Under the pieces are notes generated by a model. That model was not told the DNA's origin. It was given only the letters and a program-made list of their open reading frames with translations, and ran no database searches. A stretch of DNA of 27,602 nt from CAYGZM01 sp964354365 (lineage in GTDB: Bacteria > Planctomycetota > Phycisphaerae > Sedimentisphaerales > Anaerobacaceae). Positions 9,067-16,364 of the stretch are shown piece by piece (position 1 is the stretch's first letter; each line of letters begins with the position of its first letter). Location: positions 1-27,602 of the forward strand of contig CAYGZM010000041.1 in NCBI GenBank assembly GCA_964354365.1, read 5' to 3'. A program made the translations under genes and the position numbers.

Positions 9067-10026
9067 TCAGTCAATGGTGGCTGCATACGGAGGATGAAAT
9101 TCCTTGGGGATATCGTTCTCGGGGATGTCATCGCCGAGATAGCGGCTCGTATTCTTTGTGAAATCGAGTCCGTCCACGGCCCGGGCCTTGAAGCGGGCGT
9201 ACCCGGCCATCCACTCCCAGCAGAGCTGGCCATTAATCTCGCAGGCCTGCTCAATAGTGGAGAAAATCGCCCCAGAATCATTGCCGAGCCCAATGTGAAA
9301 CACGTACTCATAGCCGGCGCCGCGTTTTTCGTATTCTGCAAGCTCGACGCGCGTCGCGTACACATTTGCCAAAATCCAGTCCGGCGCCACATCGTTGGTC
9401 TGCGTCAACGCGTGTGGGTACGCATCGATGCAAAATAGTACAGGCCTAGCAACAAGATCGGGGGGCAGTCCGATCACTATCTGACTTTTCTTCAGAGGGT
9501 CCATGAAGATGTCCAGCAGGAGGACGGCTGCCGCCGAACCAGTTCCGCCCCCGAGACTGGCCAAAACAACCGGTATTATCCGGCGGCATTGGCCTTGACG
9601 GAGAAGGGAATGAATCGCCTCCCGCATTCCTTTCTTTATCAAGTCTTCATACACCTCAAACGACGACTGCGTAATAGGCCTGCTCGTTCGTGCGCCGTGC
9701 CCAAGCGTCTCGAAGTCCAGCAACTGTGGGTGATCTTCCACAATGGCTCTGCAGGCTCGGCCGTACCTCTGGGGATTGGCGACCATGGCGGCAACGGTAT
9801 CTTGGGTCTGGGCGATATCGATCACAAAGTCAAATTCGTTGAAACTGGTCTTGTCGGTGTCAATCGCTAACTCCTTCAATGGAAAGGGAGAGCATGCAGC
9901 CTGGTGCTGCTTCTTCACCGCAATAACTGAACTTTTTCCGGCGCCGCCTGCTGCTATCAGGAGATAGGCAGAACTGAGTTCGATATTCGGACGGCTGCCG
10001 CTTGTTATTGTCTCTATAGTTTGCAT
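9067..10026 (-). CDS. Tubulin/FtsZ-superfamily NTPase
   Basis: 319 residues with the superfamily signature: a T1-like loop AAGGAGKSS (about 25-33) and the T4 phosphate loop LASLGGGTGSAAA (156-168). The T1 loop is unusual in carrying GKSS, which resembles a Walker A motif, where FtsZ has a GxGxN pattern. The C-terminal half has no obvious FtsZ T7 loop. It is shorter than FtsZ and much shorter than Tubulin_2/FtsZ-like fusion proteins of about 1000 residues; the helical protein encoded just upstream may correspond to the missing C-terminal part. SD AGGAG is clear. It most likely binds GTP and forms filaments, working with the adjacent vWA membrane protein. It is not a division FtsZ, because no ftsA, ftsQ or murein genes are nearby. 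Confidence 0.85.
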   Translation of the reverse strand: MQTIETITSGSRPNIELSSAYLLIAAGGAGKSSVIAVKKQHQAACSPFPLKELAIDTDKTSFNEFDFVIDIAQTQDTVAAMVANPQRYGRACRAIVEDHPQLLDFETLGHGARTSRPITQSSFEVYEDLIKKGMREAIHSLLRQGQCRRIIPVVLASLGGGTGSAAAVLLLDIFMDPLKKSQIVIGLPPDLVARPVLFCIDAYPHALTQTNDVAPDWILANVYATRVELAEYEKRGAGYEYVFHIGLGNDSGAIFSTIEQACEINGQLCWEWMAGYARFKARAVDGLDFTKNTSRYLGDDIPENDIPKEFHPPYAATID

Positions 10027-10046
10027 TGCGTTTTCTCCTAAAATAA

Positions 10047-11576
10047 TCAGAGTCTCATGATGGCCGCAGCGTGTTCGCCGGCTTTTGTGTCTGGCAAGAT
10101 GCCTATGAGGTGCGGCAGGTGACCGGTTCGGGCAGACTTCTTATAGGCCTCGAGGAGTACCGGATTGCCGCCTTCGATCCCGATGCACCAACCCGCAAAA
10201 ATCCTCAGAACCGAGATGCTGCGGGCCTGTCCATTATCCACGATGTCACCGAACCCTTCGGCTCGCAATAGCTGCTCAATAAGCTCCCGGATCTCGGCCT
10301 CTTTCTGAGTAATTGCCTTTGGGAGGCGGGCCATCTTAAAGTCGAACCGGATGATACCGAATCTTGTATCATCGCGGCCGTCGAACCATGAGGTTATCTT
10401 CGAACGGGTCGATAGGTCCCTTACCAAACGTTTCAGACCGTAGGCCTCGCAGGCTTGATAAAAGCTGCTCGATGCAGAAGTACCTTCTGTGAGTAATGCC
10501 ATGAATGCATCCACGATATCCGTGGCAGGCAGGGCAAATACCAGTTCCCGAAACGCCATATCATGGGCGCTGCGCTGACCCATGCCCTTGCGTTCGGCCA
10601 ACTCGCGCAGCCTCTGTTCAAGATCATGGCGCAGGCCGTCGATCAACTCCGTCTGGCCGCCGGCCTTCCGACTCGCCATCAGGGTCGCGAGGAACTCATC
10701 ATCGCTGGTTTCTTCGAGAACTATCTCATTACTCATCTTGAAAGTAGTCAGGCGTTCGGTGGTTCTATCCAGTCTCGCAGTACATTCCTTTTCGCACATT
10801 CGCACTTTACCGCGATACGCATTCGAGTCGTGGATAAATTTCTCACATCGCTCCCTTATCAATTCGCATTGCGCCTTCCAGTGTTCCTCAAAGCGAACCA
10901 TCACCCATCCCTCCAGGGCTTCAAAATACCCGTGCTGGCCCTTCTGAAGGAGATGGCTTCTGAGGGCGTCGAAGGCGGACTCCTTCAAGTTATTCCTAAG
11001 CTGCGGGAACATCCCGATTTGTTTGATCCTCTTGTCGAACTGTGCCAGGGCCTGATCGTTACGCTTTGTCGATTGGCCCATACGCTCAATGGTATCGACC
11101 ACCTCCTTTACGATGCCATCAACCTTTGAAGGGGCCTTGGCAACAGCTAAATCGAACTGGCGGCAGACATTTCGGCCGGCCTCGCCGCATGCGGACTTGA
11201 CCACGGCAGCCAATTCCTCGGCTATCTGTGGTTTCGTGCCGGCGGTCAGTCCCTTCAGTATCTGGGCCTTCTCGATGAGTTCATCGGCATCCGATCCCAA
11301 ATCCAGCTTGGGATTCGAGCGAATGGCTATGCGAATCTGTTCCCAGAGCATTGTTTGTTCGATTTCGCCGAGTATGCCGGGATCAATCAAAACAGTCTTG
11401 TCGACATCAGCATCCATGACCTTAGGCAGCAATTTTATTGCCGCTGTTTCGATTGGGGCCGAACTCATGACCGTCTTGGCGTTCATGATGTTCCCATGGT
11501 TGCACAGCTGTCCAAACACACCCCACATCGCAATCCGTGAGCTTCTGCTGCAACCTTTGTCTACTTTATCTTTCAT
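10047..11576 (-). CDS. Large helical protein of unknown function, tubulin neighbour
   Basis: 509 residues counted from the ATG with SD AGAAAGG; this start overlaps the end of the upstream gene by 11 nt, and a longer reading frame upstream is unlikely because it would lie wholly inside that gene. The sequence is predicted mostly alpha-helical, rich in Glu/Arg/Lys, with coiled-coil-like stretches (about 165-310) and no transmembrane segment or nucleotide-binding motif. I do not recognise it. It ends 20 nt before the tubulin-like gene. Tubulin_2-type proteins are usually long, with helical sequence after the tubulin domain, so this could be the split-off partner; that is inference. Confidence 0.75.
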   Translation of the reverse strand: MKDKVDKGCSRSSRIAMWGVFGQLCNHGNIMNAKTVMSSAPIETAAIKLLPKVMDADVDKTVLIDPGILGEIEQTMLWEQIRIAIRSNPKLDLGSDADELIEKAQILKGLTAGTKPQIAEELAAVVKSACGEAGRNVCRQFDLAVAKAPSKVDGIVKEVVDTIERMGQSTKRNDQALAQFDKRIKQIGMFPQLRNNLKESAFDALRSHLLQKGQHGYFEALEGWVMVRFEEHWKAQCELIRERCEKFIHDSNAYRGKVRMCEKECTARLDRTTERLTTFKMSNEIVLEETSDDEFLATLMASRKAGGQTELIDGLRHDLEQRLRELAERKGMGQRSAHDMAFRELVFALPATDIVDAFMALLTEGTSASSSFYQACEAYGLKRLVRDLSTRSKITSWFDGRDDTRFGIIRFDFKMARLPKAITQKEAEIRELIEQLLRAEGFGDIVDNGQARSISVLRIFAGWCIGIEGGNPVLLEAYKKSARTGHLPHLIGILPDTKAGEHAAAIMRL

Positions 11577-12366
11577 AAGTTTTCCTTTCTGTCGGGGGAC
11601 CGAACGATTGAGTAACATTGCAATCAGGTACGCCATTAACATCTTGATTGGCATCTGTTGCCGGCCAACAGACGCCTGTGGCATTGGAGATATCAGCGCC
11701 CCCGCGGTAAGCAGCGGGGTAGCCGATGGTCTTGCTGCTGTCCCAGCTACTGTCGATATCCGCGGGCGCAGGAGCCGCCGCACCGGCGGAGTTACTCGCC
11801 GGCGCCGGCGCAACTGCCGTCGGCAGAACGGAGGGGCCCGCTGTGGGTATTGCCTGTACGGGCAGGTTCATCGACGCCGGCAGCTGGCCGGCGATGCCGC
11901 CAGCTATGCCGTTCTGCATGGCTGTTGGCGAGGTGGGTCTTGCGGTATTAAGCGTGATAGTTGTTACTACGGTTGCACCGATACCCACAGCGAGGATGGC
12001 GAAGACGCCCGCGAGAATCGTAGGTCTGGAGCGACTACTGCTCTGTTCGCGCTGTACTTGGTCCCGCCAAAGCTCAATATCCTGTCGCGTCCAACTCCAG
12101 GGCGGATCCGCTTGAGGGCACGAGAAGGCCTCGCCCAAAGCTCTTTGATACGCCCGAACCGCCTCGGTGGGATTGGCGAAATTCTCAAAGGACTCGAGCA
12201 GACGCCCTTCGGCGACGCTTTCGGCCTTGATGACCTTCTTGATGCGATTGTCGGTGTCATCAGCAACTTGCTGGGCGATGTCCGCCATGCGCTTTCGGCA
12301 AAAGGCGAAAACTGCGACATACAATGCCGCACAAACGGCCCAGGTCAACGTTAGCCATAAAGTCAT
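11566..12366 (-). CDS. Bitopic/double-spanning membrane protein with Pro/Ala-rich tail
   Basis: 266 residues from the ATG preceded by AAAGGAG (the frame stays open further upstream but without an SD). Hydrophobic segments lie at about 2-24 (MTLWLTLTWAVCAALYVAVFAF) and 113-135 (ILAGVFAILAVGIGATVVTTI). Between them is a charged helical region with a WSW motif. The last 130 residues are rich in Ala, Pro, Ser and Thr, like an exported linker, ending in a Cys-containing stretch (GVCWPATD, VPDCNV) that could form a disulphide. Function unknown. It overlaps the helical-protein gene by 11 nt, so the two are probably coupled. It may anchor the tubulin-associated complex in the membrane. Confidence 0.75.
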   Translation of the reverse strand: MTLWLTLTWAVCAALYVAVFAFCRKRMADIAQQVADDTDNRIKKVIKAESVAEGRLLESFENFANPTEAVRAYQRALGEAFSCPQADPPWSWTRQDIELWRDQVQREQSSSRSRPTILAGVFAILAVGIGATVVTTITLNTARPTSPTAMQNGIAGGIAGQLPASMNLPVQAIPTAGPSVLPTAVAPAPASNSAGAAAPAPADIDSSWDSSKTIGYPAAYRGGADISNATGVCWPATDANQDVNGVPDCNVTQSFGPPTERKTYER

Positions 12367-12488
12367 AGTTGTGTTCTCCTTTCTTGTTGTTCTGATGCTC
12401 TCGTAGAGCGGAATCTGGTTAGAATGTTTTTGTCTGTTCCAGGCCCAGATAGTCGTAAGCCTGGGAAGTTGCAAAAAGCCGCCGAGAT

Positions 12489-13115
12489 TCAAATGGCCTC
12501 TGCAACCTTGATTGGTGTTTTCCTATGCACGGCCGCCATGCCATCAGATGTAAGTGCCACAGCCTTGACATATCGGCCGTGACGTATAAGGTGGACGAGA
12601 CCCTTGCTCTCGAGCCTCCTAAGGCATCTACTTACCACGGGCTGGGCACGCCGGTAGCGACGCTCATACTCCCGCTTCTCCCGCGGCGGCATGCAGGGAT
12701 CTGAATAGTAGCCGCAGTACCGCCGTTCCAGTCCGAAGACGTATTGAACAAGCTCGCCTCGCTCAACACCGTCGGTGCCGTCCACGTAGTTCAGGATAGC
12801 CATCATCAGCTTGGATAAACGATTTCGGTTAACTTTCTGGCTGCTGCATTTCGTCTCTGAAGGCTGATATCCCATCGTCGTGGTAATTTCACCCGTTGAA
12901 TCACCTGCATTAGCCGACTCGGTATCGCACAAATCGCTGGTCTCTGCATGGCTCGCGGCGCGGCGTGCAGGCAGGATATCGGATTCCTGGCGGCGTCCTT
13001 TGAAACGGGGCTCGGCGGCGCATGATCGATGGTCTAAGCGCCCTTCAAAGCGCCCGAACACTTCGCCCGCCGCCGGTGTAGATGTAATTTGGTTTGCCAT
13101 TATCAAGCCAATCAT
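12489..13115 (-). CDS. Winged-helix DNA-binding protein
   Basis: 208 residues if started at the first ATG after the DUF932 stop; the frame is open for 35 more codons inside the DUF932 gene, and later ATGs are also possible since none has a strong SD. The N-terminal half is polar and low in recognisable structure. Residues about 95-200 form a helix-turn-helix/wing pattern: LSKLMMAILNYV, then RAQPVVSRCLRRLESKGLVHLI, then YVKAVALTSDGMAAV, as in MarR/PaaX-like winged helices. It probably regulates the operon or binds a centromere-like site. TubR of TubZRC partition systems is also a winged-helix partner of a tubulin, an analogy that needs testing. Confidence 0.75.
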   Translation of the reverse strand: MIGLIMANQITSTPAAGEVFGRFEGRLDHRSCAAEPRFKGRRQESDILPARRAASHAETSDLCDTESANAGDSTGEITTTMGYQPSETKCSSQKVNRNRLSKLMMAILNYVDGTDGVERGELVQYVFGLERRYCGYYSDPCMPPREKREYERRYRRAQPVVSRCLRRLESKGLVHLIRHGRYVKAVALTSDGMAAVHRKTPIKVAEAI

Positions 13116-13152
13116 CGTATGCTCTGCCGAACAAAAGGCTTCTTCTGACAGT

Positions 13153-14151
13153 TCACTCCGCCGGCCAATACTCGCACGTCTCACAGGAGCTTCTGCGCCA
13201 CGGCGCCCTTCTGCGACCACGGCTCCTGAACCAAGAGAGCAGTGCGCCGCCCTCCAATTCGTATCGGCGCCGCATGGAAAGCTGGTGGGTCCTGGCAGCG
13301 GAGGTGATGAAATTGAGGATATCGTACCAGGAGGTGCTCGCTGTTATGCCCTCTAGGGCCAGCCTCGTTGCCTTCCCCTCCAGACGTCTGGCCAAGTAGT
13401 CCATAACGGCCTCCAGCTGGTTGCCTACCTGCTCCTCAGAGGCCCATTTCGCTGCGTCCTCAAGCCAACCGATCTGAGGCATGCGATCTAAAACAGCGGC
13501 GAGCTCTCGCAACGACTTGTGAACATCTTCCTTGCTCGTTGACGATCTGGTGAAAGTGGCCGTATCGTCAAAGCCAAGCAGCCCGTTGGAGCAGATGAGC
13601 CTCGTAACGTAACTCCTCGCTTCGATCGGCAACCAGCCGTGCTCATCGTTTCGTAACTCCCACCCGTAACCGAATACGTCACCCGGAAGCACTTGCCCCG
13701 ATCTGTTGTTGATAGCCGTAATCCGAAGGTGCCCATCGCTGATTATGGCTTCCTCGATCGGCCTGTCACTACCAATGTGGTCGATGAGCACATCGTGTTC
13801 TATCGGCGACCGCTCGGCCGGCATCACCGCGGTCACACGGTTGTCAATGGTATGTATTCTCAGTACTTTGCACTCATCCCGACAGAGTCTCTCGACGTTG
13901 GTCGCCAGCAGGTCGGGCGGGCAAATGTCAGTGCCGTATCCCCACGGGATCTCAAGTACCCTCAGCAAGCTCTCCAGTCCTGGTTTGGTCAAGGGACCCT
14001 CAAACCGGCCGGTCCGAAATATCCCGTTTTCATCTAAGGACACTTGGTTCGCTGAAACGGTCAGAATTTGCTTCTGCCGACCGGCCAAAAAGGCCTCGAG
14101 GTCTTTGAGATTCCTGAAAGATGATTCAGGATTTCCTTCACAAAAGTTCAT
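13153..14151 (-). CDS. DUF932-like phage/plasmid protein
   Basis: 332 residues from the ATG preceded by AAGGAG at ideal spacing; an in-frame TTG five codons upstream is less likely because that SD lies between them. The central ARSYVTRLICSNGLLGFDDTATF stretch (around residues 175-200), with the RLxCSNGL core followed by a helical tail, is typical of the DUF932 family found on plasmids and phages and of unknown biochemical function. It lies 41 nt after parB and 37 nt before the winged-helix gene. Its presence is one of the better signs that this row belongs to a mobile replicon. Confidence 0.7.
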   Translation of the reverse strand: MNFCEGNPESSFRNLKDLEAFLAGRQKQILTVSANQVSLDENGIFRTGRFEGPLTKPGLESLLRVLEIPWGYGTDICPPDLLATNVERLCRDECKVLRIHTIDNRVTAVMPAERSPIEHDVLIDHIGSDRPIEEAIISDGHLRITAINNRSGQVLPGDVFGYGWELRNDEHGWLPIEARSYVTRLICSNGLLGFDDTATFTRSSTSKEDVHKSLRELAAVLDRMPQIGWLEDAAKWASEEQVGNQLEAVMDYLARRLEGKATRLALEGITASTSWYDILNFITSAARTHQLSMRRRYELEGGALLSWFRSRGRRRAPWRRSSCETCEYWPAE

Positions 14152-14192
14152 ACGTAACTCCTTCAAAATCAGGTTCTATTTGAATGGTCCTA

Positions 14193-15377
14193 TCACTGGC
14201 CAGTAGTGCCTGTGATACTGTTTAGGAATGACCCCACTACTCGTATAAGCCTTTCACAGAGCTTTCTCAGCACGATGAATTCAGTTGGATTGGATCCGGA
14301 CATAGATGCCAAGTCGTGCTGGTGTATCTGGAATTTCTGCAAGAGGGATGTGATGTCCGACGTGATATCCTCAACAGCCGAGACTGATGAGTCGCCACCT
14401 TCTTTTTCTGTGGTGCGTGAGTCGGCAGCCTCCAGGAGTCTTCGCAGCCGTTTCTTGGTCTCTTGCTCCGGCAAGTTGTTGGATACCGCATCCTCGACGA
14501 ACCTCTCGCGTCTGGCGCTATCCAACTGACTTGCACGCTTACGCAATACTTCACTTGCGGTGCTATCGCCTTCCACCCACTTTTCCGGATAGAGAAAGAG
14601 TTGGGCCATGGCCGAAGTCATGTGCCGACTCTTCAAAAGTAGCATCCGCAGTTTCTCGGGTAACCGGTCGTATTCTCCGCTCTTCAGGAGCTGGACAAGG
14701 CTTTTCAGCTCAGATGATGAAAGTGTATGCTCGATCGTCTTACCAAGTAGTTCGCGAACCTCCATTGCGCGATTAAAGCGGTTCGAGCGTGCCAGCTGAG
14801 ACAGCCCGACGGCATGTGTCAGTCGGAACGGACTCTCCGGACGGCCGTCGATTCGCGCAAGTACATCTTCGGGAAGGTCCAGGATGCTCAACCGCTCCGT
14901 CACTCCGCTCTGAGGAAGTCCGACCTCCGCTGCCAGCTGTTCATCCGTCATCTTTGTGATATCCTTCATCTTCCGAAGAAACCGCGCCTCGTCGACTGGG
15001 TCTGGTTTGGTTCTGACGGCATTCTCGGAAAATGCGATGAAAGGTGCCTCCTTCTTATCCATTCTCCGTATGTTGCACGGCATTGTCTTGTAGCCCAAGG
15101 ATTTGCAGGCGAGGAAGCGACGAGAACCAGCGATTAGCACGTAGCCACCTTTGCCATCATCGATTACCACCGGATTCTGGATCAGCCCCCTCTTGCGGAT
15201 GGAATCCCTCAACAAATCCAGGTCCTTTCGGTAGTTGCTGCGCCGGCAACATTCGGCAACTCGAATCAAGTCTATTGGGAGAAATTGCACCTCACACTGG
15301 CCTGGCGGAGTAGACTCTTCCACCCTTGTTGCGTCTACGTTCGTATTCGTATGTTCTTTACTATTCATCGTTGACAC
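14193..15377 (-). CDS. ParB/Spo0J-family nuclease/CTPase-fold DNA-binding protein
   Basis: 394 residues starting at a GTG with an in-frame stop just upstream and SD GAGGT about 9 nt away; an ATG three codons later is the alternative. The ParB N-terminal domain is clear: LIQNPVVI, then LIAGSRRFLACKSLGY (the GxRR box at 84-87), then FSENAVR (the ENxxR box, 117-122). A helix-turn-helix follows (EQLAAEVGLPQSGVTERLSIL, about 146-166). The long C-terminal part is helical. There is no parA anywhere in the window; the only cytoskeletal NTPase in the row is the tubulin-like protein. It is the first gene after the sigma-54 promoter and probably binds a site nearby. Confidence 0.9.
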   Translation of the reverse strand: MSTMNSKEHTNTNVDATRVEESTPPGQCEVQFLPIDLIRVAECCRRSNYRKDLDLLRDSIRKRGLIQNPVVIDDGKGGYVLIAGSRRFLACKSLGYKTMPCNIRRMDKKEAPFIAFSENAVRTKPDPVDEARFLRKMKDITKMTDEQLAAEVGLPQSGVTERLSILDLPEDVLARIDGRPESPFRLTHAVGLSQLARSNRFNRAMEVRELLGKTIEHTLSSSELKSLVQLLKSGEYDRLPEKLRMLLLKSRHMTSAMAQLFLYPEKWVEGDSTASEVLRKRASQLDSARRERFVEDAVSNNLPEQETKKRLRRLLEAADSRTTEKEGGDSSVSAVEDITSDITSLLQKFQIHQHDLASMSGSNPTEFIVLRKLCERLIRVVGSFLNSITGTTGQ

Positions 15378-15415
15378 TTATGATCTACCTCTGTGATTTG
15401 GCTTTATCAGGCCGT

Positions 15416-15428
15416 ATCGGCCGCCGAT
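15416..15428. promoter_or_regulatory. 13-bp palindrome, candidate operator or parS-like site
   Basis: ATCGGCCGCCGAT is a perfect inverted repeat of 6-bp arms around one base. It lies between the sigma-54 promoter and the parB start, inside the expected 5' leader, about 40 nt before the GTG. Position suggests an autoregulatory site for ParB or the winged-helix protein. It does not match the classical chromosomal parS sequence. Confidence 0.35.
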
Positions 15429-15489
15429 GAGGACTGAGGGTTTTCTTATGTATTGAAGCTGTCTGACATTGACCCGTATCATTACTATA

Positions 15490-15506
15490 TGCAATGTGCG
15501 TGCCAG
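15490..15506 (-). promoter_or_regulatory. Sigma-54 (-24/-12) promoter for the parB operon
   Basis: The minus strand reads CTGGCACGCACATTGCA, an exact match to the consensus YTGGCACG-N4-TTGCW with the obligatory GG-N10-GC spacing. Transcription would begin near 15479, giving a leader of about 100 nt before the parB start. Such promoters need an AAA+ activator; an NtrC-type protein is encoded 840 bp upstream. The match is by sequence only. Confidence 0.75.
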
Positions 15507-15824
15507 CCGGCGTAAATGCATCCAGCCTTTTCTCTGCGCGGCGTTAGTCTATTTGCAACAATGGGTTACAGCAGGATTCTTTGGGCAGATGCGTGTGCGG
15601 TCTGTGCTATTATGCACGACAAAGCACCATGTCTGCGACACGGTGGCGTCGACGACATAGCAGACTGTCGCCAAATGGCACGCTGGTACTTGGAGACATC
15701 AAGCCTGAAACAAAGGATTTGGCGAATCAGATTGTGTGACCGGAAAGTATTTAAGCTCGTGACACCTAAATCTACATAGGAGATCGGTACAGTTCCATGC
15801 GCTGCCGACCGACAAAGTGAATTC

Positions 15825-16364
15825 ATGACCAGGACTATCCTCAACTATGAACAAAGTCGTCTCATCGCCCTGAGGTGTTCATCAGAAGAAGATTTAGGGA
15901 ATATCTCCAAGCGTTTCTACGAGGAGTTTTATACAACAAAGGGCAGATGTCTTTATGCCACTCCATACCAAACACCCAAAATGCAAATGCTCATGACAAT
16001 GGAAAATTCCCACCATTTACCCAGACCTTGCAGAGTGCAGGGCATAAACGGGGGCGCACCTATACCAACCAGGCTACTGGTCGAAGATGCTAATTCCGAT
16101 GACGCTGATAAACACGATGATTACCTCTTATCGCGCCTGCAAAGCAACCGACAGGCAGGTGAAAGCTACTGTTATGACTTCGCTATAATTGGAGAATGCG
16201 AAATATTGAGTACTTGTCTGGATGCTTTCCTCAAAAGGACGCAGTTGCGCGAAATGAAAGAATCTTCTACCTGCATGTCAAACGAAGAATTGATGTCGAT
16301 TCTGCGACAATGGCGAGATGGTCCCAGGCGGTGCAAAAAAGAACTCTATTGCGGCTTTGTATAG
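15825..16364 (+). CDS. Orphan hypothetical ORF, 179 aa
   Basis: An open frame of 179 residues on the plus strand, convergent with the AAA+ regulator gene and overlapping its last 19 nt. The product has a helical N-terminus (LIALRCSSEEDLGNISKRFYEEFY), several scattered cysteines and an acidic middle (VEDANSDDADKHDD). No motif or family is recognisable. The SD is poor. The length and acidic, charged composition favour a real gene, but chance cannot be excluded. Confidence 0.4.
   Translation: MTRTILNYEQSRLIALRCSSEEDLGNISKRFYEEFYTTKGRCLYATPYQTPKMQMLMTMENSHHLPRPCRVQGINGGAPIPTRLLVEDANSDDADKHDDYLLSRLQSNRQAGESYCYDFAIIGECEILSTCLDAFLKRTQLREMKESSTCMSNEELMSILRQWRDGPRRCKKELYCGFV

Larger units (their letters stand above)
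15378..15824. other. Intergenic control region upstream of parB
   Basis: About 450 nt without a convincing gene. It holds the sigma-54 type promoter and a 13-bp palindrome described separately. The segment 15629-15669 contains GTCTGC and GCAGAC arms flanking repeats of GTCGAC, a possible protein-binding site. Enhancer sites for the AAA+ regulator would be expected here, but I could not define one. Confidence 0.5.

Noticed and set aside
9067..10026. Tubulin-like gene as the host cell-division ftsZ.
   Set aside because: It is too short, lacks a clear T7 loop, and there are no ftsA, ftsQ or mur genes nearby; the vWA and ATPase context is different.
15676..15695. A second sigma-54 promoter on the plus strand (TGGCACGCTGGTACTT).
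   Set aside because: The -12 GC is missing; at the required spacing the bases are CT.
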